Part shown: positions 1-6,466 of the stretch, one piece after another
How positions within the stretch are numbered: the stretch's first letter is position 1
How the letters are laid out: each line of letters starts with the position of its first letter
Source: Candidatus Segatella intestinihominis
GTDB lineage: Bacteria > Bacteroidota > Bacteroidia > Bacteroidales > Bacteroidaceae
DNA length: 24,938 bases
Direction of reading: 5' to 3'
NCBI GenBank assembly: GCA_900548535.1
Contig: URLG01000039.1
Coordinates: forward strand, 1-24,938
Translations under genes and position numbers: made by a program
The notes under the pieces: model-generated
The model's input: only the letters and a program-made list of their open reading frames with translations
Database searches by the model: none
What the model was told of the DNA's origin: nothing

Positions 1-119
1 TCAAGTTTATGCTTTATTAACGAGAAGTTTTCTATAGGGGTGCTGAGTAGTTACTACCAACCATTTAAAAGCTAAAAATGCTAAAATCCAAACATTTAAG
101 CTAAAGCAAGTAAAATACC

Positions 120-1034
120 TCACTTCCTCAAACTCTCCCGATACTTCAATGGCGACATGTGGAGATGCTCTCTCACATACTTGCCAAAGAATGAGGTGTT
201 GGAGAAACCGAGGATGCCCGAAATCTCCTTGATTGACTTGGTGGTGGAACGCAAGTAATAAGTGATGTCGCTCAGCGTGTATTCGGTAATCCACTCGATG
301 GCGGTCTTGCCCGAATGGCGCTTGCAGATGATGGAGAGATACTTAGGAGTGATGCAAAGCTGCTGGGCAAAATACTCCACTGGCTGATGCTTCACCTCGC
401 TCTGCTGTAGCATCTCCAGAAACTTGTCGAAGAGATCGCTGGTGCTGGAGCTGGCTGCATCGTTGGGCAAATCAGCCAAGAGCATGTTGCTCACGGCGAG
501 GAGGGCACTCTTGAGGAGCGTCTCCACGATCTCACGGCGATAAGGTTTCCAAGAGGTACGCTCGCTGATATCAGGGTTCAGACAGAGACTCACCAAGTCG
601 GTAAACTTGGCATAGAACACCCTGTCCACCTCATTCATCTTGAGCACCGACACCTTGCTTACATACATGGCACGATTCCATACACTGATATGGGAACGGA
701 GGATATTGAGCATACCATGATTGCTCACACACATCGCTGTGCAAGCAAAATCGTCGGTAAACTCCACGATGTCGATCATGGTGTTAGGAGGACAAATGAA
801 GATATCGCCCTGCTCCACTACCACGTCTCTTTCGCCTATGCGAATCTGCATCTTGCCTCGCTGGCAAGATGCTATCATATTCATCTGCAACCTCACTGGG
901 TCGGGATTCTGCAACACCTTGACATTATCGATAATCAAGATGTCCTCGTCGAGATAGCTAGTGCTAATCTCGGCACTCTGTGCAAACTCACCTTCCTCGA
1001 TGCGCTGCATAATGTCCTTCTGTTCTTTTGCCAT
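120..1034 (-). CDS. AraC-family transcriptional regulator
   Basis: A 304-residue DNA-binding regulator. The C-terminal ~100 residues form the double helix-turn-helix of the AraC/XylS family: a first helix-turn-helix around FAQQLCITPKYLSIICKRHSG and a second around IKEISGILGFSNTSFFGKYV, followed by the family's closing segment (MSPLKYRES). The N-terminal ~200 residues look like a cupin-type sensing domain (for example VVVEQGDIFICPPNT), but no ligand can be read from the sequence. It starts at ATG 1034, 44 bases after the rsgA stop, on the same strand, and no TAnnTTTG promoter is visible in that gap. It may therefore be read through from the rsmA-frr-rsgA cluster, although the repeat-filled gap could hide a weak promoter. 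Family assignment is firm; target genes and inducer are unknown. Confidence 0.9.
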   Translation of the reverse strand: MAKEQKDIMQRIEEGEFAQSAEISTSYLDEDILIIDNVKVLQNPDPVRLQMNMIASCQRGKMQIRIGERDVVVEQGDIFICPPNTMIDIVEFTDDFACTAMCVSNHGMLNILRSHISVWNRAMYVSKVSVLKMNEVDRVFYAKFTDLVSLCLNPDISERTSWKPYRREIVETLLKSALLAVSNMLLADLPNDAASSSTSDLFDKFLEMLQQSEVKHQPVEYFAQQLCITPKYLSIICKRHSGKTAIEWITEYTLSDITYYLRSTTKSIKEISGILGFSNTSFFGKYVREHLHMSPLKYRESLRK

Positions 1035-1049
1035 GTAATCTAAATGTTA

Positions 1050-1078
1050 TTCTTCACTCTTCATTCTTCACTCTTCAC
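1050..1078 (-). repeat. GTGAAGA-type intergenic simple repeat
   Basis: Directly after the rsgA stop, the minus strand reads as tandem imperfect units of GTGAAGA(A/G)T. The 18 bases at 1054-1071 (minus) are identical to 4597-4614 (plus) at the end of the flippase-like gene, in the same orientation relative to the gene upstream. Its role is unknown. Confidence 0.75.
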
Positions 1079-2011
1079 TTAGAATGCCTCTCGGTACTTA
1101 TTCTCATCCTTATCCTCCAGCATGGAGAGATAGCTCTGATAACGGCTGGCGGCGATGTAATGATCCTCCACTGCCTTGATGACTGCACATCCCGGCTCAT
1201 GGGTGTGGGTGCAATCAGAGAACTTGCAATCCTGCGAGAACTTGAATATCTCCTTGAAATAGCTGGTAAGCTCTTCCTTCTCGATATCGAAGGTACCAAA
1301 GCCCTTGATGCCCGGAGTATCAATGAGATAGCCACCCTCTGGCAACTCCAGCATCTCGCTGAAGGTGGTGGTGTGCATACCGCTATTGTGAGCCTCGCTA
1401 ATCTCTGCCGTGCGCTGTGCGGCATCTGGAATGAGCTGATTGATGAGCGTAGACTTGCCCACACCGCTATTGCCACTCAGGAGTGACTTCTTGTCCTTGA
1501 TCAATGGGCGAAGCTGATCCACTCCCTCGCCAGTGGCAGCAGAGAGTTCGATACACTGATAGCCGATGGTCCCATAGAGGGTGCGCATCATCTGCTGATA
1601 ATGCAACTCATCCTCAGAGAGCATATCACGCTTATTGAAGATGATGATGACGGGCACACGATATGCCTCGGCACCAGCCAAGAAACGGTCGATGAAGGTG
1701 GTGGAAGTCTGGGGATAATTGACGGTAACCACGAGCAAGGCTTGGTCTACGTTGGCAGCCAGGATATGGCTCTGCTTGCTCAGGTTAGGTGACTTGCGAA
1801 TGATATAATTGCGGCGATCCTCGATAGAAGAGATGAATGCCGTTCCCTCCTGATTGGTGATAAGCTGCACATAATCCCCTACAGCCACAGGATTAGTACT
1901 GCGGATGCCCTTCAATCGAAAATTGCCCTTAATTTTGCTTTCAATCAGCTGGCCATCGTCAGTCTTGACGGTGTACCAGCTGCCTGTGTTCTTGATAACG
2001 AGTCCTCTCAT
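1079..2011 (-). CDS. rsgA: Ribosome small-subunit-dependent GTPase A
   Basis: RsgA is a circularly permuted GTPase that acts in late maturation of the 30S ribosomal subunit. The 310-residue protein has the expected order: an N-terminal OB fold (about 1-65), then the G4 motif NKRD (126-129), then G1/P-loop GNSGVGKST (180-188) and G3 DTPG (231-234). The C-terminal zinc site has spacing C262-x4-C267-x-H269-x5-C275, matching the family. All functional motifs are intact. It lies downstream of rsmA and frr on the same strand, so three translation-machinery genes are clustered. The start at ATG 2011 gives the usual MRGLVIKNTGSWY N terminus. The stop codon abuts a GTGAAGA-type repeat. Confidence 0.97.
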   Translation of the reverse strand: MRGLVIKNTGSWYTVKTDDGQLIESKIKGNFRLKGIRSTNPVAVGDYVQLITNQEGTAFISSIEDRRNYIIRKSPNLSKQSHILAANVDQALLVVTVNYPQTSTTFIDRFLAGAEAYRVPVIIIFNKRDMLSEDELHYQQMMRTLYGTIGYQCIELSAATGEGVDQLRPLIKDKKSLLSGNSGVGKSTLINQLIPDAAQRTAEISEAHNSGMHTTTFSEMLELPEGGYLIDTPGIKGFGTFDIEKEELTSYFKEIFKFSQDCKFSDCTHTHEPGCAVIKAVEDHYIAASRYQSYLSMLEDKDENKYREAF

Positions 2012-2051
2012 TATACCTTATTATATATAATATAAATTTGGAATGATGCGA

Positions 2052-2612
2052 TTAGACTGTCATGATTTCCTTCTCCTTCTCGTCCATCAAAGCCTCAAGC
2101 TGCTTGATGTACTTGTCGTGAAGCTTCTGCAGGTCGTTCTCAGCATCCTTCTCCAAGTCCTCAGAAAGTCCGTCCTTGATGGCCTTCTTCAACTTCTCCT
2201 TGATTTCCTGGCGTACGTTGCGCACCTCAATCTTAGCCTTCTCTGCTATCTTGTTGCACTGCTTAACGAGTTCCTTACGGCGCTCACCAGTAGGCTGAGG
2301 GATGCCGAGGCGTACTATCTCGCCATTGTTCTCTGGAGTGATACCTACACCGCTGTCCATGATAGCCTTCTCGATGTCCTTGATGGCCTTCTTGTCCCAA
2401 GGGCGAATGGCGATGGTACGAGCATCTGGGGTAGTAACGGTAGCCACCTGATTCAGAGGTACCATGCTGCCATAGCTGTTAACACGAACACCGTCGAGGA
2501 TAGCCACGTTGGCACGTCCCGCACGAATATGAGAGAGTTCGTCTGCGAGATACATCGCTGCCATCTCCATACGCTCTCCTGCTGCACTCAAAGTTTCTTT
2601 TACGTCGATCAT
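2052..2612 (-). CDS. frr: Ribosome recycling factor
   Basis: Ribosome recycling factor works with EF-G to split post-termination ribosomes. The 186-residue length is normal. Family signatures are visible: LSHIRAGRANVAILDGVRV near the N terminus, the domain II stretch around PLNQVATVTTPDARTIAI, and the long basic/acidic helices (GERRKELVKQCNKIAEKAKI, then VRNVRQEIKEKLKKAIKDG) that form the three-helix arm. It sits between rsmA and rsgA, 40 bases before rsgA. The 55-base gap from rsmA is an AT-rich repeat with no TAnnTTTG element, so transcription from the rsmA promoter is likely. Confidence 0.97.
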   Translation of the reverse strand: MIDVKETLSAAGERMEMAAMYLADELSHIRAGRANVAILDGVRVNSYGSMVPLNQVATVTTPDARTIAIRPWDKKAIKDIEKAIMDSGVGITPENNGEIVRLGIPQPTGERRKELVKQCNKIAEKAKIEVRNVRQEIKEKLKKAIKDGLSEDLEKDAENDLQKLHDKYIKQLEALMDEKEKEIMTV

Positions 2613-2618
2613 AATATC

Positions 2619-2683
2619 TTAATTTATAATTTACAATGTATAATTCTTAATTATTAATTATTAATTCTTAATTCCTAATTAAC
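2619..2683 (-). repeat. AT-rich TTAATTATTAATT-type intergenic repeat
   Basis: This stretch is almost entirely imperfect units of TTAATTATTAATTCTTAATT. It fills the rsmA-frr gap and extends into the 3' end of rsmA: the last four codons (Leu-Ile-Arg-Asn) and the TAA stop of rsmA lie inside it. A related stretch occurs at 4643-4680 in front of pepD and shares a 12-base core (ATAATTAAGAAT). Confidence 0.65.
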
Positions 2684-3480
2684 TCCAGTCTCTTGAGCTC
2701 TTCCTCCACATAGTTGGTGAGATCCACAAACTGCTGGATGGTGAGCTGCTCAGGACGCTTGGTCATGATGTCGGTGGTGAAGAAGTCCTCACGAGGTTTT
2801 ACTTCTGGGAACATCTGTTTCAGGCTGACACGCAGCATCTTGCGGCGCTGATTGAACACGGTCTTCACCAGTCGCTTGAAGAGCTTCTCATCGCAACCTA
2901 GGTCGGTCACATCATTGCGAGTCATGCGAATGACGGCACTCTTAACCTTTGGAGGAGGATTGAACACACCCTCATCCACGGTGAAGAGATACTCCACATC
3001 ATACCATGCCTGGATGAGTACACTGAGGATGCCATACGCCTTGTTGCTCGGCTCGGAAGCCATACGCAATGCCACCTCTCGCTGAATCATACCCGTACAG
3101 CAAGGAATGAGTTCCTTATAGTCGAGCATCTTGAAGAAAATCTGCGAAGAGATGTCGTATGGATAATTGCCCGTGAGCACAAAAGGCTTACCATCAAATA
3201 TCTGGTTGAGGTCCATGCGCAAGAAGTCCTCACCGATGATGTTGTCCTTGAGCTTAGGGAAGTTCTCATGCAGATAAGCCACCGACTCGGAGTCGATTTC
3301 CACCGCCTTCACGGGGCGAGGCTTCTCTACAAGATACTGGGTGAGAACACCCATACCTGGGCCTATTTCGAGCACAGGTATATCAGGGCAAGCATCCACC
3401 GTATCGGCGATGCGCTTGGCTATATTGAGATCAGTCAAGAAGTGCTGACCCAAATTTTTCTTAGGCTTTACAGCTTTCAT
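2668..3480 (-). CDS. rsmA: 16S rRNA dimethyladenosine transferase
   Basis: RsmA (KsgA) dimethylates two adjacent adenosines in helix 45 of 16S rRNA using S-adenosylmethionine. The 270-residue protein begins with the conserved KKNLGQHFL segment (residues 8-15), has the SAM-binding loop EIGPGMG (38-44) and the acidic EID at 61-63. The catalytic motif is NYPYDIS (105-111), the NLPY-type motif of N6-adenine methyltransferases. The C-terminal helical domain contains VFNQRRKMLRVSLK. It is first in the minus-strand cluster with frr and rsgA, about 27 bases downstream of a promoter element at 3507-3515. Its last four residues and stop codon are encoded inside an AT-rich repeat, so the extreme C terminus is probably not conserved. 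Confidence 0.97.
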   Translation of the reverse strand: MKAVKPKKNLGQHFLTDLNIAKRIADTVDACPDIPVLEIGPGMGVLTQYLVEKPRPVKAVEIDSESVAYLHENFPKLKDNIIGEDFLRMDLNQIFDGKPFVLTGNYPYDISSQIFFKMLDYKELIPCCTGMIQREVALRMASEPSNKAYGILSVLIQAWYDVEYLFTVDEGVFNPPPKVKSAVIRMTRNDVTDLGCDEKLFKRLVKTVFNQRRKMLRVSLKQMFPEVKPREDFFTTDIMTKRPEQLTIQQFVDLTNYVEEELKRLELIRN

Positions 3481-3506
3481 ATCTTACGTATAAATATATT
3501 TATTTT

Positions 3507-3515
3507 GCAAAAATA
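3507..3515 (-). promoter_or_regulatory. Bacteroidota -7 promoter element for rsmA cluster
   Basis: The minus strand reads TATTTTTGC, an exact match to TAnnTTTGC. It lies about 27 bases before the rsmA start codon and is divergent from the flippase promoter at 3591. A clear -33 TTTG is not evident. Confidence 0.6.
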
Positions 3516-3590
3516 ACATTATTTTTTGAGAAACCATGCTAATAAAGCTTTTTTTTTTCAACTTTTATGGAAAAAGAGGGAAAAATGTAT

Positions 3591-3599
3591 TACCTTTGC
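3591..3599 (+). promoter_or_regulatory. Bacteroidota -7 promoter element, very close to start codon
   Basis: TACCTTTGC matches TAnnTTTGC exactly. Only seven bases separate it from the ATG at 3607. With the usual Bacteroidota start site a few bases past the element, the mRNA would have almost no 5' leader. Confidence 0.65.
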
Positions 3600-3606
3600 A
3601 CTTGTT

Positions 3607-4614
3607 ATGGATATAAAGAAGATAGCAAACAATATATTTAAGGTGGCACTGTCGCTCATTTTGGGCGGTGCCATACTCTATTGGATGTATCGCGGATTCG
3701 ACTTCAGACAGGTGGAGGATGTAGTGCTCCACAAGATGAGTTGGACCTGGATGCTGCTGTCGTTCCCTTTCGGCATCACCGCCCAGATGTTCAGAGGCTG
3801 GCGCTGGAAGCAATCGCTTGAGCCAATCGGCGAGAAGACTCGCTCCCATGTGAGCGTCAACTCGATATTCCTCTCTTATGCCCTGAGCCTCGTGATACCG
3901 AGAGCCGGCGAATTTGCCCGTTGTGCCGTGCTGAAGAGATGGGATGGCGTATCCTTTCCCAAGGCTTTGGGCACTGTGGTAACGGAGCGAGCCATCGACT
4001 CGCTGCTGGTATTGCTCATCACCGCCCTGGTGTTTGTGATGCAAATCCCTGTGTTCTTGAACTTCTTCCGCACCACAGGCACTAGCATGGACAGCATCCT
4101 GCACCAATTCAGCGCCACGGGCTATATCGTAACCGCCATCTGCGGCGTGGCTGTGCTCATCTTGCTGCACTTTCTGCTCAAGAAACTCGCTATATATAAT
4201 AAGGTGAAAGCCACACTGAGCGGACTTTGGCAGGGAGTCATCTCGCTGAAAGGAGTAAAGAACGTGCCGCTCTACATCGCCTTCACACTGGGCATCTGGC
4301 TGAGTTACTTCCTGCACTATTATCTCACATTTCAGTGCTTTGAGTCAACGAGCCACCTCAGCCTGATGTGCGGACTGGTTACGTTCATCGTGGGCAGCAT
4401 CGCCGTCATCGTGCCTACCCCTAATGGCGCAGGTCCTTGGCATTTCGCCGTGAAGACGATGCTCATCCTCTATGGCATCCAGCAGAACGACGCACTCTAC
4501 TTTGTGCTCATCGTTCACTCGGTACAGACCCTTCTCGTCATCCTCCTAGGTATCTATGCCTGGATAAGCCTCGCTTTCACGAAGAAAGCCGAGGAAGTGA
4601 AGAATGAAGAGTGA
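3607..4614 (+). CDS. Lysylphosphatidylglycerol synthase/flippase-like membrane protein
   Basis: A 335-residue integral membrane protein of the LPG synthetase/UPF0104 (AglD-like) transmembrane family. Related proteins are linked to lipid or polyprenol-linked substrate translocation, but the substrate here cannot be read. Several hydrophobic helices are visible, beginning with VALSLILGGAILYWMYRG. Family motifs include RGWRWKQ, SLVIPRAGEFARCAVL and the late PTPNGAGPWHFAVK, which matches the P-x-P-G-G/A-x-G signature. There is no separate soluble aminoacyl-transfer (MprF C-terminal) domain, so it is not a complete MprF. ATG 3607 is chosen because the open frame further upstream crosses the promoter, and MDIKK leads directly into the first membrane helix. 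The final six residues and stop come from an 18-base repeat that is also found after rsgA. Confidence 0.85.
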   Translation: MDIKKIANNIFKVALSLILGGAILYWMYRGFDFRQVEDVVLHKMSWTWMLLSFPFGITAQMFRGWRWKQSLEPIGEKTRSHVSVNSIFLSYALSLVIPRAGEFARCAVLKRWDGVSFPKALGTVVTERAIDSLLVLLITALVFVMQIPVFLNFFRTTGTSMDSILHQFSATGYIVTAICGVAVLILLHFLLKKLAIYNKVKATLSGLWQGVISLKGVKNVPLYIAFTLGIWLSYFLHYYLTFQCFESTSHLSLMCGLVTFIVGSIAVIVPTPNGAGPWHFAVKTMLILYGIQQNDALYFVLIVHSVQTLLVILLGIYAWISLAFTKKAEEVKNEE

Positions 4615-4620
4615 TGAATT
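4597..4620 (+). repeat. GTGAAGA-type repeat overlapping a gene end
   Basis: The first 18 bases (4597-4614) are identical to the minus strand of 1054-1071. Read in frame they encode Val-Lys-Asn-Glu-Glu and the TGA stop of the flippase-like gene. Confidence 0.7.
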
Positions 4621-4642
4621 CAATAGCATTGAGGGCGTATGC

Positions 4643-4680
4643 CTAATTATTCATTCTTAATTATAAATTATTAATTAAAA
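4643..4680 (+). repeat. AT-rich intergenic repeat before pepD
   Basis: Imperfect TTAATTAT/ATTATTAATT units related to those at 2619-2683. They fill most of the 75-base gap before pepD. No TAnnTTTG element is seen in this gap, so pepD may be co-transcribed with the flippase-like gene. Confidence 0.6.
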
Positions 4681-4689
4681 CAAAATATT

Positions 4690-6153
4690 ATGGCTGACAT
4701 TAAGAATCTTAATCCAGTAGAAATCTGGCGTAACTTCGACAAGTTAACACAAGTTCCACGTCCATCAGGACATTTGGAAAAAATTCAGGCTTTCTTGCTC
4801 AACTGGGCAAAGGAAGTTGGTGTTGAAGCATTCAAGGATCCAGCAGGCAACATCGTAATGCGCAAGCCTGCCACACCAGGCATGGAGAACCGCAAGGGCG
4901 TGATCCTGCAGGCTCACATGGACATGGTGCCTCAGAAATCACCAGACAGCAAGCACAATTTCGAGACCGACCCTATCGAGACCATCATCGATGGCGACTG
5001 GGTACGCGCTAACCATACTACCCTCGGCAGCGACGACGGACTGGGCGTAGCTACCATCATGGCTGTCATGGAAGACAAGACCTTGCAGCATGGACCTGTA
5101 GAGGGTCTCATCACCGCAGATGAGGAGACTGGCATGTTTGGTGCCAACGACCTGCCAGCAGGCGAGTTGAATGGCGACATCCTGCTTAATCTCGACACTG
5201 AGACATGGGGTGAGTTCGTAATCGGTAGCGCTGGTGGTCTGGACATCACAGCTACTCTTGACTATAAAGAGGTGGAGACCGACAAGGAAGATGCAGCCGT
5301 CAAGGTAACCCTGAAGGGCTTGAAGGGCGGTCACTCTGGTATCGAGATCAATGAGGGCAGAGCCAATGCCAACAAGTGCATGGTTCGTTTCGTTCGTGAG
5401 GCAATCTCTGAGCTCGACGCCCGCTTGGCATCTTGGCAGGGCGGCAACATGCGCAATGCCATCCCATTCCAGGCTGAGGTAGTACTGACCTTGCCAAAGG
5501 AGAACGTAGAGGCACTGAACGACATGATAGCAGATTGGAAGGACGAGATTATCGACGAATTCCAGGGCATTGAGGTACCTGAGCACATCGAGTTCTTCGC
5601 AGAGAACGTGGAGACACCTAAGAAAGAAGTTCCTCAGGAAATCCAGGACAACTTGGTAGATGCCATTTTTGCTTGCCACGACGGCGTATTGCGTATGGCC
5701 CCTTCTATGCCAGGCATCGTAGAGACTTCATCTAACCTCGCCATCATCGAGATTGGCGGTGGCAAGGCTGCCATCAAGATCTTGGCTCGTTCTAGCCACG
5801 AATATTACAAGATGTATCTTGCCACCATGTTGGAGAGTTGCTTCTCTATGGCAGGCATGAAGGTAGAGTTCAGCGGCAGCTACGGCGGTTGGAACCCTAA
5901 CCCTAAGAGCGACATCTTGGAGCACGTACTGAAGGTATACAAGGAGCAGAATGGCGTAGACGGTAAGGTACAGGCTGTACACGCCGGACTGGAGTGCTCT
6001 ATCATCCTGAGCAAGTACCCAGACCTTGACGTAGTATCATTCGGTCCTACCCTCTTGAGCCCTCACACAGCCAACGAGCGTTGCCAGATTAGCTGCGTGG
6101 CTCCATTCTGGAACCTCATGAAGCAGCTCTTGACTGAGATTCCTACTAAATAA
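4690..6153 (+). CDS. pepD: Aminoacyl-histidine dipeptidase (peptidase M20)
   Basis: PepD is a cytosolic zinc dipeptidase that cleaves Xaa-His (carnosine-like) and other dipeptides. The 487-residue length is normal for the PepD branch of family M20. Metal-site motifs are all present: HMD (H76, D78), GSDDG with the bridging aspartate at D115 or D116, and the catalytic acid/base region ADEETG (E145/E146). The dimerisation (lid) domain lies in the middle, with KGLKGGHSGIEIN near its start. No signal peptide is seen. It follows the flippase-like gene by 75 bases and ends at a strong intrinsic terminator. Codon use is like the neighbouring housekeeping genes. Confidence 0.96.
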   Translation: MADIKNLNPVEIWRNFDKLTQVPRPSGHLEKIQAFLLNWAKEVGVEAFKDPAGNIVMRKPATPGMENRKGVILQAHMDMVPQKSPDSKHNFETDPIETIIDGDWVRANHTTLGSDDGLGVATIMAVMEDKTLQHGPVEGLITADEETGMFGANDLPAGELNGDILLNLDTETWGEFVIGSAGGLDITATLDYKEVETDKEDAAVKVTLKGLKGGHSGIEINEGRANANKCMVRFVREAISELDARLASWQGGNMRNAIPFQAEVVLTLPKENVEALNDMIADWKDEIIDEFQGIEVPEHIEFFAENVETPKKEVPQEIQDNLVDAIFACHDGVLRMAPSMPGIVETSSNLAIIEIGGGKAAIKILARSSHEYYKMYLATMLESCFSMAGMKVEFSGSYGGWNPNPKSDILEHVLKVYKEQNGVDGKVQAVHAGLECSIILSKYPDLDVVSFGPTLLSPHTANERCQISCVAPFWNLMKQLLTEIPTK

Positions 6154-6215
6154 GTTTGAAGTTAGGAGTTGCCTAGCGGAATGCAGACTTCTATGTTACA
6201 AAAATACTAAAAAAG

Positions 6216-6247
6216 AAAGCCGAGGAAGAAATTTCTCGGCTTTTTTG
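6216..6247 (+). terminator. Intrinsic terminator after pepD
   Basis: A 12-bp stem (6216-6227 with 6232-6243, one G-T pair) closes a GAAA tetraloop and runs into a T tract (6241-6246). The A-rich 5' flank could also make it work on the other strand. Confidence 0.92.
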
Positions 6248-6270
6248 TTCCTTGTTTCAATTAAATTGAT

Positions 6271-6279
6271 TACCTTTGC
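6271..6279 (+). promoter_or_regulatory. Promoter -7 element for the corA leader
   Basis: TACCTTTGC matches TAnnTTTGC exactly; a TTG at 6252-6254, 16 bases upstream, may be part of the -33 region. It lies 187 bases before the corA ATG, so the transcript would have a long structured leader of about 180 bases. Confidence 0.75.
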
Positions 6280-6318
6280 AGTCGGTTTCGCAAGAGTTAT
6301 AGCATCTTAGTATAAGAT

Positions 6319-6423
6319 ATGACAAACTTCTTGCATAAGTTTCATCAAATTAAAAACAAAAATGGACGATTATCACGCGGAGAATTACAACAATTTGTAG
6401 GCGTGGAGATTCAGCAAGGCTAA
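6319..6423 (+). CDS. Candidate 34-residue leader peptide upstream of corA
   Basis: A small ORF starts with ATG about 40 bases downstream of the promoter element and ends with TAA at 6421-6423, 43 bases before corA. The peptide begins MTNFLHKFHQIKNKNG and continues RLSRGELQQFVGVEIQQG. It is basic and polar, with no signal peptide or membrane segment, and I do not recognise it. Its last codons contain TGGAGATT (6404-6411), and its stop codon lies inside the complementary CTAATCTCCA (6420-6429). Ribosome position on this ORF would therefore decide which of two hairpins can form in front of corA. It may be a regulatory leader peptide rather than a functional protein. A chance ORF is possible, as 34 codons is short. 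Confidence 0.45.
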   Translation: MTNFLHKFHQIKNKNGRLSRGELQQFVGVEIQQG

Positions 6424-6460
6424 TCTCCATACCAAAGTAACTGTATTATTTGGAGATTAG
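6404..6460 (+). promoter_or_regulatory. Candidate attenuator with mutually exclusive stems before corA
   Basis: Three segments are visible. A is TGGAGATT (6404-6411), B is CTAATCTCCA (6420-6429) and C is TGGAGATTAG (6451-6460). B can pair perfectly with A (8 bp, 8-base loop after trimming B to 6422-6429) or with C (10 bp, 21-base loop). Segment C holds the only purine-rich GGAG ribosome-binding-like sequence before the corA ATG at 6467. Pairing B with C would sequester it, and pairing A with B would release it. No T tract directly follows either stem, so control of translation is more likely than termination. Confidence 0.6.
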
Positions 6461-6466
6461 CAAACT

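Noticed and set aside
7..294. 95-residue minus-strand open frame overlapping the 3' end of the araC-type gene
   Set aside because: It mostly overlaps the HTH-coding end of the regulator in another frame and has no recognisable features; the non-overlapping part (1-119) is AT-rich with only short GCTAAA repeats.
3565..4317. 250-residue open frame on the minus strand inside the flippase-like gene
   Set aside because: It is antisense to a well-supported membrane-protein gene and has no recognisable domain; the frame is open because of the codon composition of the real gene.
4939..5679. 246-residue minus-strand open frame inside pepD
   Set aside because: pepD has all metal-site motifs in the plus frame, and the antisense product resembles no family.
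4583..6228. 15-base identity AGAAAGCCGAGGAAG at 4583-4597 and 6214-6228
   Set aside because: One copy is ordinary coding sequence and the other is a terminator arm; a single 15-base match without flanking similarity is probably coincidence.
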